Counted from the first letter of the stretch, positions 38,209 to 46,939 are shown. The stretch is DNA of 64,000 bases from Deltaproteobacteria bacterium (GCA_020848905.1 JADLHG010000042.1:1-64000), one strand, 5' to 3'. The notes: generated by a model from the sequence alone, not told the origin. A program made the numbers and translations.

Positions 38209-38868
38209 ATGTCTATCCTGCCACGCGCGCTATCGGTCCTGCTCGCACTCACTGGCCTCGTCGGCTGCGCCCTCCCCCCCGGCGGCGCGGTCCTGCCCCG
38301 CATGCAGACGGGCCTGCTCGCCCCCTCCGCTCCCGCTCCCGCGCTGGTGAGCCCCGCGCCGGAGCCGGCTCGACGCGACGCGAGTCTCCCGCGCGCAGAC
38401 GCTCCCGCGGAGGGCTGGCGTGCCCAGGTGGTTAGCCGCGCTCGCGCGCTGGTGGGCCAAAACCTCGGTGGAGGTTCGGGCGGAGGCGTCGTGGTGGAGC
38501 TCCTGCGGAGGGCCTACGGACGTCGCCTTCCGGAGGGCGCGATGCGCGGGGATGGACTCGCGCTACGCAAGGCGGGACCGCAGCCGGGCGACCTCGTGGT
38601 GTTCGCGCTCGGAGGCGACGCGGCGCGCGCCGAGGAGCGGAGTGAGGTCGGCATCGTGCTCGACGTGCAGGGGTCCCGCGTCTCGTTCGCATACGTCATG
38701 GGCACCTGGGTCCGGCGCGGCTGGCTGAATCAGCGTCGTCCGGGCCTGCGCCGGGTGGGCGCCTCGGGTCGCGTGGAGAACACGTTCCTTCGCCCGCGCC
38801 TCCCCACGGATCGTCCGGGGCGGCGCTACCTCGCCGGTGAGCTCCTCTCGGGGTTCGCCTCCCTGTAA
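38209..38868 (+). CDS. Lipoprotein with NlpC/P60-like domain lacking catalytic residues
   Basis: The ATG at 38209 begins a lipoprotein signal, MSILPRALSVLLALTGLVGC (lipid Cys20); product 219 residues. After a Pro/Ala-rich linker, residues about 72-190 follow the NlpC/P60 outline: VSRARALVGQNLGGGSGGGVVVELLRRAYGR..LP, then LRKAGPQPGDLVVFALGG, EVGIVLDVQG and VSFAYV. In active members the first motif holds the catalytic Cys (DCSG) and the VGI motif is preceded by the catalytic His. Here they are Ser/Gly and Glu. The call as an inactive relative is an inference from motif order; a binding role at the cell wall is possible. Confidence 0.6.
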   Translation: MSILPRALSVLLALTGLVGCALPPGGAVLPRMQTGLLAPSAPAPALVSPAPEPARRDASLPRADAPAEGWRAQVVSRARALVGQNLGGGSGGGVVVELLRRAYGRRLPEGAMRGDGLALRKAGPQPGDLVVFALGGDAARAEERSEVGIVLDVQGSRVSFAYVMGTWVRRGWLNQRRPGLRRVGASGRVENTFLRPRLPTDRPGRRYLAGELLSGFASL

Positions 38869-38921
38869 CAAGCCCTGCTGCTCGCGCGTTATACTGCCAG
38901 CGCGAGAGGAGCAGCGGAAAC

Positions 38922-40370
38922 ATGACGTGGACGACGATAGTGACCGCCTCGACCCGGGTGGCGCTCGTGATCGTACTGCTGCTGGGTCCAGGGTGCGGCT
39001 CCTCCGCGACGGTTCGGCGGGCCGACGACCTTCTGCGATCGGGCGACTACGCGCGCGCGGAGCTGGAGGTGGATCGGGCCCTTGCCGCCACGCCCGAGGC
39101 CGAGGAGCTCCTGGCGATGCGGGTGCGCATCCTCGTGGCACGCGACCGACGAGCCGAGGCGGCGGGGGCCTGCGGGCGCGTCGCGGGCGCCGAGAAGCGA
39201 GCTCAGCTCCTGCGCGCGCTCTCCGAGGCGGTGGTCAGCTGGGGGCTCGGACAGCGCGACCCTGCCGTGCGCCTGAGCGCGATCCATGTCGCGCGGGGGG
39301 CGGACATGGCGCCTCTCGCCGAGACGGTCGCGGCGCGCCTCGACGACCCGGACGAGGTGGTCCGGACCTGGGCCGCGGTCGCGCTCTCCGGCGAACCGCG
39401 CGGTGCGGACGTGCTCGAGCGCATGCTGGGGGCCGGGAAACCGGAGGCGCGCGCGGTGGCCGTGCGGGAGCTGGGACGCCTCGCGGGGCGCGCGGCGGTG
39501 CGCACGGTGGCTTCGTTCGCCGCGGACCGGAGTCCACTCGTCCGCGCGGCGGCGGCCGACGGACTCGGACACGTCGCACGCCCCGAAGCGCTGCCCACGC
39601 TGGAGCGGCTCGCTGCCGACCCACAGGCGGAGGTGCGCCAGGCCGCGCTCTCGGCTCTCGAGCGGATCGGGGATCCTCGTGGGGTGGAGCTGGCCCGACG
39701 CGCGCTGCGGGATCCCTACCTGGGCGTGCGTCTCGCGGCTCTCCTCGCGCTCGTGCGGATCGAGGGGAATCGCGCGCGTCCGACCCTCGCCCTCGTCGCC
39801 GCGGGGGCGGACCGGCTGATGGCCCTGCGCGCGGGCGTGCAGCTCGCCAAGCTCGGGGATCCGACGCCGGCCCTGGCGCTGCTCGGGCAGGGCGTGCGGG
39901 ACGCGCTCGCCACGGTGCGGCTCGCGGCGCTCGCGGCGGCGAGCACGGTCGATCACCCGCGGGTGCTCGAGCTCGTGGCCACACGGCTGCGTGACCCCGA
40001 TCCGGAGGTGCGGGCTGCAGCCGCGCGAGCCCTCCTGTCGAGGAAGGGCGACGCCGCCGCGGCGCGAAACGTCGCGCGGAACCTGAAGGGACTTGCCTGC
40101 GGGCGAGGCGCGACATCGGCCGACGCCTTCCGTGCGCCCGGGCTCTGCCTTCAGGCCGCGGAGCTCCTGCTGCGGGCCGAGGATAACGACGGCCTGCAGC
40201 TCCTCTCCGACCTGGCGCGCCGCGCTCGCCTCGGGCGGGATCGCCTCCAGGCCCTGGAGCTGGCCCTCATGCGCGGCGCGGGCCCCGAGCTGGCGCTGGC
40301 GGGAGTCGCCGACGCCGATCCCTACGTCGCGCTGGCCTCGGCGCGCTGGATCTACCTCCGAAACAGGTAA
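38922..40370 (+). CDS. HEAT-repeat lipoprotein
   Basis: A 482-residue lipoprotein: signal TASTRVALVIVLLLGPGC, lipid Cys25. Residues about 30-75 resemble one TPR (RRADDLLRSGDYARAELEVDRALA). From about 105 to 360 there are eight or so HEAT/PBS-type repeats with the pattern DPxxxVRxxAAxALxxxG: DPDEVVRTWAAVALSG, DRSPLVRAAAADGLGHV, DPQAEVRQAALSALERIG and DPDPEVRAAAARALL. The solenoid ends in an unrelated helical part with an LACGRG...LCLQAAE segment. Probably a protein-binding scaffold in the periplasm. A TATACT box lies at 38890-38895, but no clear -35 element. It is convergent with the porin gene, five bases between the stops. Confidence 0.82.
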   Translation: MTWTTIVTASTRVALVIVLLLGPGCGSSATVRRADDLLRSGDYARAELEVDRALAATPEAEELLAMRVRILVARDRRAEAAGACGRVAGAEKRAQLLRALSEAVVSWGLGQRDPAVRLSAIHVARGADMAPLAETVAARLDDPDEVVRTWAAVALSGEPRGADVLERMLGAGKPEARAVAVRELGRLAGRAAVRTVASFAADRSPLVRAAAADGLGHVARPEALPTLERLAADPQAEVRQAALSALERIGDPRGVELARRALRDPYLGVRLAALLALVRIEGNRARPTLALVAAGADRLMALRAGVQLAKLGDPTPALALLGQGVRDALATVRLAALAAASTVDHPRVLELVATRLRDPDPEVRAAAARALLSRKGDAAAARNVARNLKGLACGRGATSADAFRAPGLCLQAAELLLRAEDNDGLQLLSDLARRARLGRDRLQALELALMRGAGPELALAGVADADPYVALASARWIYLRNR

Positions 40371-40375
40371 GGCGA

Positions 40376-41893
40376 TCAGAACGCGAGGTGCATCTGGATC
40401 CGCACCTGATGCGCATTCAGCGGGTCGCCGGCCACCGTTACGCCGTCCTTCACCGTGTGCATGCCGCGCAACCACTGGTGCGTGTACTCGCCCTGCCACA
40501 TGAGACGCCTCCCCCAGGTCAGGACGTTGAGCACGGCGGCGAGCTCGTGCACCTCGTCGGGGCGCGCCAGCCGCCGGTCCTCGCCGTAGCCGGGGTGCTT
40601 CAGGAAGCCGTAGCGCGCGGCAAGCTCCAGCATCGAGGCCGGATGGTAGCCGCCGAGCTGGGTGTAGACCCCCCAGAAGGTGCGATTGGTCGGGGCCACG
40701 GCCCCCGGGTTCTCGACGCGGTAGAAGAGCTCGCTCTGCCAGGCGAGCCCCCGGAAGCGCGCGGTGAGCTCCGCCGCCGCGGCGTACACGCCCACGTTGT
40801 CTGTCGCCCCGTTGCGGTCCTGGTCCCTGAGCTCGGCCGCGCGGGCGGGGTCCGTGACTCCCGCGCGCAGCGGCGCGTCCGTGGGCGAGAGGTTGTAGTA
40901 GAAGGCGGCCCCGATGGCGACACGAAAGGGGCTGAGCTGCAGGTCCCCTTCCCCTTCGTCCTCGCTGATCGCGCCGAGGGGGGCATAGACGATGCGGCCC
41001 GCGTAGAGGAGGTCGGTGTTGTCGTTGCGAGACGGGAACTGCCCCGCCCCGTTGAAGACGCCCAGCTGGTAGCTGAGCTGGTCCCGGCTGAAGGCCGACC
41101 CGTAGACGAGCACCCCCAGGTCCCGACCGGGGGTGAAGGCGTCCGTCACGGCGGACCGGTCGGTGAACTGCTGGGCCGCGTTGTGGATCATGGACTGCCG
41201 GCCGAAGGGGACGATGCTCTTGCCCACCACGACGTTCAAGGCCTGGAAGAGGCGCACCTCACCGTAGGCCAGCTGAACGGTCCCCTGGTCTTCCTGTCCG
41301 AAGCCGAGGTCGAGGCGATACCCGAAGCGCGGGCTCAGCAGGTGGCCTCCCAGGCGGACCTGCGCGCGCCGGATGAGAAAGCCGGATTCTCCCTGCGCCA
41401 CAGGCTGCTCGGGATACCGACTCGACGCCGACCCCTCCTTCCCAACGAGGATGGGAAGGCGGCCCTGGTAGGCGGGCTGCAAGAGCGCTCCGAGGCGTAG
41501 CATCAGCCGGCGGTTCGGGCTGGCGATGAAGAACCCGTCGTCGAAGCCGGCCGTCTGCGTGCGGCCTGCGAGCTGCAGCGCCACGGCGTTCAGCTTCAGC
41601 TCCATGTCGCCGATGCGCGTGTCGTAGCCGTCCAGCTTGTTGCGGAGCGCCTGGTACCCGAGGGCCGCTCCCTGCAGACGCGCCACCTCCTGACGCATTC
41701 CCGCGAGCTGGTCCTGCACGGCCTGGAGCGCCTTCATGGCGGCGGGCAGGTCCGCTGCGGACTTCATGAGCTGGTCCACCCGGTCGGCCAGGGTCTTCAG
41801 CCGCTCGGCCGGGCTCGGGGCCGGCTGGGCAAGAGCCAACCGGGCCGAGAGAACGAGGATAGACAGGGGCATCACGGCAAGGCGCACGCGCAT
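40376..41893 (-). CDS. Outer-membrane porin (OprP/OprO-like)
   Basis: A 505-residue protein with a signal peptide (cleavage near ALA-QPAPS at 22-23). A coiled-coil segment follows at about 28-112 (LKTLADRVDQLMKSAADL, LAGMRQEVARLQG), as in trimeric phosphate-selective porins. Then comes a beta-barrel with alternating strands: FLIRRAQVRLGGHLLSPRFGYRLDLGFG, LNVVVGKSIVPFGRQ, RVAIGAAFYYNL and WQGEYTHQWLRG. It ends in Phe (VRIQMHLAF), the usual outer-membrane assembly signal. It probably lets anions or small solutes cross the outer membrane; phosphate selectivity is not proven. A good promoter lies 20-50 bases upstream. Confidence 0.85.
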   Translation of the reverse strand: MRVRLAVMPLSILVLSARLALAQPAPSPAERLKTLADRVDQLMKSAADLPAAMKALQAVQDQLAGMRQEVARLQGAALGYQALRNKLDGYDTRIGDMELKLNAVALQLAGRTQTAGFDDGFFIASPNRRLMLRLGALLQPAYQGRLPILVGKEGSASSRYPEQPVAQGESGFLIRRAQVRLGGHLLSPRFGYRLDLGFGQEDQGTVQLAYGEVRLFQALNVVVGKSIVPFGRQSMIHNAAQQFTDRSAVTDAFTPGRDLGVLVYGSAFSRDQLSYQLGVFNGAGQFPSRNDNTDLLYAGRIVYAPLGAISEDEGEGDLQLSPFRVAIGAAFYYNLSPTDAPLRAGVTDPARAAELRDQDRNGATDNVGVYAAAAELTARFRGLAWQSELFYRVENPGAVAPTNRTFWGVYTQLGGYHPASMLELAARYGFLKHPGYGEDRRLARPDEVHELAAVLNVLTWGRRLMWQGEYTHQWLRGMHTVKDGVTVAGDPLNAHQVRIQMHLAF

Positions 41894-41914
41894 GGATTCT
41901 CCTCGAGGCGCGGC

Positions 41915-41943
41915 AGCATATGCGATGGTTCGGGGAGGATCAA
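41915..41943 (-). promoter_or_regulatory. Porin promoter
   Basis: On the minus strand TTGATC (41938-41943), 17-base spacer, TATGCT (41915-41920), 22 bases before the porin ATG. Both boxes match consensus at four positions, with ideal spacing. Confidence 0.52.
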
Positions 41944-41958
41944 CGCGCCCTTCGGACT

Positions 41959-41986
41959 TTGTGCGGCGGACTCCATCGAGTAGATT
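41959..41986 (+). promoter_or_regulatory. Possible promoter of the K+ channel gene
   Basis: TTGTGC (41959-41964), 16-base spacer, TAGATT (41981-41986), about 47 bases before the GTG at 42033; divergent from the porin promoter. Confidence 0.4.
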
Positions 41987-42032
41987 GTGCGGGCGCCGAA
42001 GGAATGCCGTAGCGAGCGCGCGCGGGGACGCC

Positions 42033-43133
42033 GTGGCACGAGAACCTCACGACCAAGCCGAGACCGAAGGGCTGAAACGCCGGCTCCTCGTGGCCGCCGT
42101 GATGATCGTGATGGTCTACGCGGGCGGAACCCTGGGCTACTACCTCCTCGGTCGCGGACGCTGGTCGCTCGGCGACTGCGCGTACATGACCGTCATCTCT
42201 CTGACGACGGTCGGCTACGGAGAGGTTCTGGAGGGCATGGCGGAGGTCCCGCTCGCCCGTTTCTTCACCGGCGTCCTGCTCGTGACGGGGGCCGGCATCG
42301 TGGTCTACTCGGTATCCGTACTGACCACCTTCCTCGTGGAGGGCGAATTCCTCCACCTGCGCCGGAGAAGGCGGATGCGCAAAAGGATCGACAAGCTCAC
42401 CGGCCACGTGATCATCTGCGGCGGGGGACGCACCGGGCAGCACATCGCGGAGGAGCTGCACGCCGCGCGCTGGCCGTACGTCCTCATCGACGCCACGCCG
42501 GAGGCGATCCAGCGCTGCGAAGAGCGCGTCCGTTCGGAGGTGCTCGGGATCCCCGCCGACGCCACCGACGATCAGATCTTGCTCGACGCGGGGATCCAGC
42601 GGGCTCACGGGGTGGTGGCGGCCCTGCCGGACGATCGGGACAACCTGTTCGTGGTGGTAACGGCGCGCGGGCTGAATCCGAAGCTGCGGATCGTGGCCAA
42701 GGCGGTGGACCTGCGGTCGGTGCAGAAGCTCCAGGTGGCCGGGGCGGACCGGATCGTGTCGGTGAATCGAATCGGTGGACAACGTATCGCCTCCGAGATG
42801 ATTCGCCCGCACGTGGTGAGCTTCCTCGACAAGATGATGCGCGAGAAGGACCGGAACCTCCGGTTCGAAGAGCTCACCATTCCGGTGGGCTCGCCCCTCG
42901 TCGGTCGGATCCTGGCGCAGAGCGACATCCGCCGGGCGCGCAACCTGCTCATCGTGGCCGCATCGGGTCCGGGAGCGGAGGACTACACCTATAGTCCCGG
43001 GCCCGACTTCCTCCTGCAGGAGGGAATGACCTTAATCATCATCGGCGAGACGGACTCCGTGCAACGCTTGCGCGATTCGGCGCTCTTCAAGCGCGGTGGC
43101 GTGGAGGACGAGCCCGAGCCACAGGGCCGCTGA
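42033..43133 (+). CDS. Potassium channel with TrkA-N (RCK) regulatory domain
   Basis: A 366-residue two-transmembrane channel subunit. The first membrane helix is LLVAAVMIVMVYAGG (about 18-32). The selectivity filter TTVGYGE at 58-64 is preceded by a pore helix, and a second membrane helix follows at about 76-100. The cytosolic RCK/TrkA-N domain starts with HVIICGGGRTGQHIAEEL, a Rossmann motif. A TrkA-C-like domain follows near 280-350. The start is taken as the GTG at 42033 with GGGGA upstream; no ATG fits between the promoter and the first helix. Such channels conduct K+ and are gated by nucleotides or calcium through the RCK ring. Confidence 0.92.
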   Translation: MAREPHDQAETEGLKRRLLVAAVMIVMVYAGGTLGYYLLGRGRWSLGDCAYMTVISLTTVGYGEVLEGMAEVPLARFFTGVLLVTGAGIVVYSVSVLTTFLVEGEFLHLRRRRRMRKRIDKLTGHVIICGGGRTGQHIAEELHAARWPYVLIDATPEAIQRCEERVRSEVLGIPADATDDQILLDAGIQRAHGVVAALPDDRDNLFVVVTARGLNPKLRIVAKAVDLRSVQKLQVAGADRIVSVNRIGGQRIASEMIRPHVVSFLDKMMREKDRNLRFEELTIPVGSPLVGRILAQSDIRRARNLLIVAASGPGAEDYTYSPGPDFLLQEGMTLIIIGETDSVQRLRDSALFKRGGVEDEPEPQGR

Positions 43134-43201
43134 CCTGCGGGCCGGTGTCGGTGCGACGTGGCGATGGGTCGGAAGGGGGAGCGCGGACCGAGCAGGTCAG
43201 C
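43129..43201. repeat. Long-range inverted repeat between convergent genes
   Basis: GCTGACCTGC (43129-43138) and GCAGGTCAGC (43192-43201) are perfect 10-base inverted copies 53 bases apart. They cover the tail-to-tail gap of the K+ channel gene and dksA. Could fold at the 3' ends of both transcripts. Confidence 0.3.
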
Positions 43202-43212
43202 CCGGAGCGCGG

Positions 43213-43581
43213 CTAGCCAAAGGATTTCTCGAGCTTCTCCTGGTCTTCCTTGCAGCGGATGCAGAGCGTGGTTTCGGGCCGCGCCTCGAGGCGCTTCAAG
43301 GAGATCTCTTCCTCGCACTGCTCGCACACGCCGAAGCTGCCGCTGTCCAGCTTGGCCAGGGCGTGATCGATCTTCTTGAGGAAGGTCTTCTCGCGGCCGC
43401 GCAGCCGAAAGGTGAACGACTGCAAGTACTCGCTCGAGGCGAGATCCATCTCATCGGGCAGGTCGTCGGCGTCCAGCGACATGTCCTCGGACAGCGTCCG
43501 CTCGGCGTTCTTCAGCAGCGCGGATCGCTTCTCCACCAACATGTCGCGGAACCGCTTGAGGTCTTTCTTCTTGAGAGACAT
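43213..43581 (-). CDS. dksA: DksA/TraR family transcription factor
   Basis: A 122-residue DksA-type protein that enters the secondary channel of RNA polymerase and tunes rRNA and stress promoters with ppGpp. A coiled coil (about 8-35 and 52-75) carries the tip motif DEMDLAS with Asp43, Asp46 and Ala48, the DxxDxA signature required for activity. The zinc finger is Cys86, Cys89, Cys107 and Cys110. The ATG at 43581 has GGAGGG upstream; a GTG two codons earlier is too close to that site. It is preceded by the best promoter of the window. Confidence 0.93.
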   Translation of the reverse strand: MSLKKKDLKRFRDMLVEKRSALLKNAERTLSEDMSLDADDLPDEMDLASSEYLQSFTFRLRGREKTFLKKIDHALAKLDSGSFGVCEQCEEEISLKRLEARPETTLCIRCKEDQEKLEKSFG

Positions 43582-43634
43582 CGGCACGCCCTCCGGGCCA
43601 CGCGACGAAGTAAAACCGCATACAAGATCCGGTC

Positions 43635-43663
43635 ATTTTAGGAGGTAATCCCCCGTAGGTCAA
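43635..43663 (-). promoter_or_regulatory. Strong sigma-70 promoter of dksA
   Basis: On the minus strand TTGACC (43658-43663), 17-base spacer, TAAAAT (43635-43640), five matches to consensus in each box, in an AT-rich pocket 54 bases before the dksA ATG. Confidence 0.65.
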
Positions 43664-43755
43664 GATTGCCCCGCGGTCCCCGATGGGGCGCGTGACCCGA
43701 TAAAGACGTTTAATTATGCGTCGGTGGGCAGAACGCGCGCCTTTGACGCACTGCC

Positions 43756-46251
43756 CTAAGGAGGTGCGGCGGGCTCGAGGATGTCTTCGTCCGCGACCTC
43801 CACCTCCTCGTCCAGGATATCCGAGTCCCCGAGGACCTCTTCCTGGTCCACGATGTCCGCCTCGCTGAGTTCCGCGAACTCGCCGGCCACGGACTCGAAG
43901 AAAGAGCGCGTAAAGCCTCGGACGATCGTCTGATCGCTCAGGGGTTTACGACCCCGGACCTCGGCGTCGGCCTGGCGCACCTGCTCGAGGACCAGCAGCG
44001 CGCGCGCGGCGACCTTCGAGGCCGCCGCATCCTCCGAGGCAGCGAGCGCCTCCACGGCAGCGCGTCCCTCCTCGGTCATGGCGCTCTGCGCCAGGGCCCA
44101 CGCGAGCCGCTCGCGCCCCTCGGGGTCGGCGTCCGTCATCCCCTTCCGTGCCGCCTCCAACCCGGTGGATCCCAGATCGCCGAGCGCGCGCGCCGCCTCC
44201 ACCCAAACCCTGGTCGGTTCGCTCAACAGGAGACTGACCAGCGAGTCAGCCGCCTCCGGAAGCTTCATGGTGCCGAGGGCCAGAGCGCACCCTTGCCGCA
44301 CGAAGGACTTGCGGTGTTTCAGCCCCTCGAGGAAAAGCGGAGCCACTGTGGGGCCGAGCTGGACCATGGCCGGGATGACCCGGGCCACCTCGGCGCGGGT
44401 CATGTTCCGGACTGCCCCGAAGACGGTCTCGGCTACCTCCACCCGCCCCCGCGCGCACAACTCCAGCGCAGCGTCACGCCGTTGCGCACGGTCGGCGAGC
44501 AACGGCACGAGCGCCTCGTCGGCGAGTAGACCCAGGTCGCCCCCATGCGCGGCCTCGTCGGGAACGCCGGCGCCGCTCTCGCGGGCGCGTCGCTCGGCGG
44601 CTGCGGCCAGCTTCTCCATCTCGGGCTCGAGCTGGACGGCCAGCTGCACGCAGTCGGCCAGGAGCAGGCGCCAGTTCTCCCACTCCTGCACCGGATCCAG
44701 GTCGCACGGCTTGAGGCGAAGGCTGACCTCCGCGAAGCTCGACACGCTGGTGCGCAGCAGCTCCGCGTGGCTCGGGGCCAGCCCGAGCTCGACAGCCGTC
44801 TGGACGAGCGGCTCGCTCAGCCGGAGTCCGAAGTCGAGTGCTCCCCGCACCACGCGCTGGCGAATGGCCTTCCAGGTCGCGACCGGGAAGGACTTCACGA
44901 AGAGCAGGTACTCCTCGTTTTCGGGCTCGGACCAGTAGGCGAGAATCCCGAGCGCCAGCCGCACCGATCCGGGCGAGAGCAGATCGACGAAGGAGTCGTT
45001 CGAGAAGTTGTGCTGCTTGCGGCCCAGCCGTTCCCCCCCGAGCGCCGCGTAGTGCGATGCCGTCGCCGCGAAATCGTACGGGCTGTCGGTCGAGCGTTCC
45101 TCGAGTGCCCGGCGCCCCCGGGAGAGCACCTCTTGCGCGTTCTCGGCGAGCGATGCCTCGAGCGCCCAGGTGGCTACGGGACGAGATTCCTCGTCGAAGA
45201 GGTCCATCTGCACGGCGAAGCGCGCCCCGAGCAGCTCGAGGATCTGCACGTCCGCGGGGTCCCCGAGGTCGAGCGGCCAGAAGAGAGCCGAACCCGCCGG
45301 GTCCTCGGCCGGAGCCTTGGCGGACACGGCGACGATCGCGGCGAAGGGCCCCATCGGGAAGCGGTGGAGCTGCAGGAGGAGGGCCGGTGGCTCCTCGAGA
45401 AACTGGGGGAGCAGCGAGCCCGGCCGGGCCGCGAGGTAGACCCGGCCTTCGTGCAGGAAGTGCCCACCCGCGGCGTCGCCCGTGCGCCAGCGATCCACCT
45501 CGGCCTTGGGACGTCCCGCGAGCTCGAGCGCCTGCGGCGGCTCCACCGCCACGGCCTGTTCGAGCCCCGTCGGGACGCGGGTACCGCGGGTCCGCTCTCG
45601 CGCCCCGAGGTCCACGGAGAGGGCGCGCAAGGCCTCCCGCTCCTGGTCCAGCTCCGCGCGCGCCTGCGCCAGCTCGTGCCGCTGCTCCTCGAGGCGCGTT
45701 TGCTGCGCAACCAGGTCCTCTTGCTGACTCGTGAGATCTTCGCGTCGGGAATGCAGCTCCTCTTCGCGCCGGTCCAGCTCGTGGGCTCGCGCGTCGAGAG
45801 CCGACTGGCGCAAGCGGTTCCCGTCGAGGTCCCCGGCGCGGAGACGCTCCAGCCCGACCGTTCCCACCACCGCCTCGGCGCGCTTGACGTAGTCCGGGAC
45901 GTGGGCCGGGTCCATCGCGAGCTGCCGCAGCAGCTGGATCCGGATCTCCAGCTCGTCGTGGCGGTGGCTCTCGGGGATGACGACCGCGAAGAGACGCGCC
46001 GCGGGGTCGTGGTACACCACGGGCGTGCTCGACCGGACCAGCTCGCCGCAGCGGGGACACGTGGCGACGCCCAGGGTTCCGCGCCGCAGCTCGTCGGCGA
46101 GCGACGGGTCCGTCGCCACGTTGACGGCGTCGCAGACCTGCATGCCGACGAGATCGCCGCAGGTGCAGGTCAGGTGGACGACTCGCTTGCGCGTCTGCCC
46201 GACCCCACCGGCGTACGCCAGCTGCTCCTCCTGCACGGACGACTCATCCAT
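43756..46251 (-). CDS. CpXC-domain protein with coiled coil and HEAT-like repeats
   Basis: An 831-residue cytosolic protein. Residues about 22-130 form a CpXC zinc domain: LTCTCGD with Cys29/Cys31, and CPRC with Cys65/Cys68. A coiled coil at about 165-240 follows, with heptads such as LDRREEELHSRREDLTSQQ. An unassigned middle region (250-590) has NFSNDSFVDLLSPGSVRLAL. HEAT-type helical repeats (about 640-790) include FVRQGCALALGTMKLPEAADS and VWVEAARALGDLGS. A very acidic tail ends the protein (SDILDEEVEVADEDILEP). The ATG at 46251 is preceded by a GGGTGCACC context without a clear ribosome site. CpXC proteins are uncharacterised; zinc binding and scaffolding are inferences. Confidence 0.75.
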   Translation of the reverse strand: MDESSVQEEQLAYAGGVGQTRKRVVHLTCTCGDLVGMQVCDAVNVATDPSLADELRRGTLGVATCPRCGELVRSSTPVVYHDPAARLFAVVIPESHRHDELEIRIQLLRQLAMDPAHVPDYVKRAEAVVGTVGLERLRAGDLDGNRLRQSALDARAHELDRREEELHSRREDLTSQQEDLVAQQTRLEEQRHELAQARAELDQEREALRALSVDLGARERTRGTRVPTGLEQAVAVEPPQALELAGRPKAEVDRWRTGDAAGGHFLHEGRVYLAARPGSLLPQFLEEPPALLLQLHRFPMGPFAAIVAVSAKAPAEDPAGSALFWPLDLGDPADVQILELLGARFAVQMDLFDEESRPVATWALEASLAENAQEVLSRGRRALEERSTDSPYDFAATASHYAALGGERLGRKQHNFSNDSFVDLLSPGSVRLALGILAYWSEPENEEYLLFVKSFPVATWKAIRQRVVRGALDFGLRLSEPLVQTAVELGLAPSHAELLRTSVSSFAEVSLRLKPCDLDPVQEWENWRLLLADCVQLAVQLEPEMEKLAAAAERRARESGAGVPDEAAHGGDLGLLADEALVPLLADRAQRRDAALELCARGRVEVAETVFGAVRNMTRAEVARVIPAMVQLGPTVAPLFLEGLKHRKSFVRQGCALALGTMKLPEAADSLVSLLLSEPTRVWVEAARALGDLGSTGLEAARKGMTDADPEGRERLAWALAQSAMTEEGRAAVEALAASEDAAASKVAARALLVLEQVRQADAEVRGRKPLSDQTIVRGFTRSFFESVAGEFAELSEADIVDQEEVLGDSDILDEEVEVADEDILEPAAPP

Positions 46252-46318
46252 GGTGCACCCGCCCTCGACTCGCCGAGAGGGACTGGGGTTAGCATAGGCT
46301 CCGCTGCGGGGTAAAGCC

Positions 46319-46348
46319 TTGACAGACCCCCGTAGACCCCCGCTAACT
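46319..46348 (+). promoter_or_regulatory. Possible promoter with tandem 10-base repeat in the spacer
   Basis: A perfect TTGACA (46319-46324) is followed after 18 bases by CTAACT (46343-46348), close to the ATG at 46355. The spacer holds AGACCCCCGT and AGACCCCCGC in tandem. The short leader weakens the call. Confidence 0.3.
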
Positions 46349-46354
46349 GCGGCC

Positions 46355-46939
46355 ATGAGCGAGCTGGCCGAGGTCCCCGTTGCAGTCCTGGAGCGCGTAC
46401 ACAGCGCCGAGCGCCGCGTGGCGGAGGCCCTCGGGGTGGCTCCCGACCTCACCACCGACACCCTTCCGCTCGTGGACGGGTACCTGAAGTCGGTCGTGGT
46501 CCAGGCGCCGAAGGAGAGCCGGGATGGCCTGCTCGACGAGGTGGGCTGCTACTTCGGCGAGGTGATGCGCCACCGGCTGGACGCGCGCTGGTGGGTCGTC
46601 GGGGACGACCCACGCCGCTGGCGGCTGGAGCTACGCCGCTGCTTTCTGCATTTTTCCCCGGTCGGGATGGCGGCGGAGGCGCTGACCGCGTGCGAGAGTC
46701 TGTCGTACGACGGAAGCTTCAGTACCCTCGACGAGCTGCACGAGGACCTGGACGCAATGCTGAAGCTCGCCGCGCCCATCTCCGAGGCCGAGTACTACTC
46801 GCTCTCCGGTCGGGCCGACATCCTCGAGCTGGTGGCCGACTGGTTGGTGGGGCGCAGGGCCGCTGCGGGCCAGGAATCGACGGAGTTGACCCCCGACGAC
46901 TATCGACGGGAGCGAGAGCGCAAGGCCGGCACGGTCTGA
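46355..46939 (+). CDS. Hypothetical cytosolic protein
   Basis: A 194-residue protein without signal or membrane segment, from the ATG at 46355; an in-frame TTG at 46319 lies in the promoter -35 box and is rejected. The composition is that of a mixed alpha/beta cytosolic protein with aromatic-rich strands (DARWWVVGDDPRRWRLELRRCFLHFSP) and acidic helices (SFSTLDELHEDLDAMLKLAA). I do not recognise the family. It is divergent from the CpXC gene and convergent with the DUF4097-like gene, so it is a single-gene unit. Confidence 0.68.
   Translation: MSELAEVPVAVLERVHSAERRVAEALGVAPDLTTDTLPLVDGYLKSVVVQAPKESRDGLLDEVGCYFGEVMRHRLDARWWVVGDDPRRWRLELRRCFLHFSPVGMAAEALTACESLSYDGSFSTLDELHEDLDAMLKLAAPISEAEYYSLSGRADILELVADWLVGRRAAAGQESTELTPDDYRRERERKAGTV

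Noticed and set aside
46319-46354. TTG start 12 codons upstream for the unknown gene at 46355
   Set aside because: The TTG is part of a TTGACA -35 box, and the ATG at 46355 gives a normal N-terminus.
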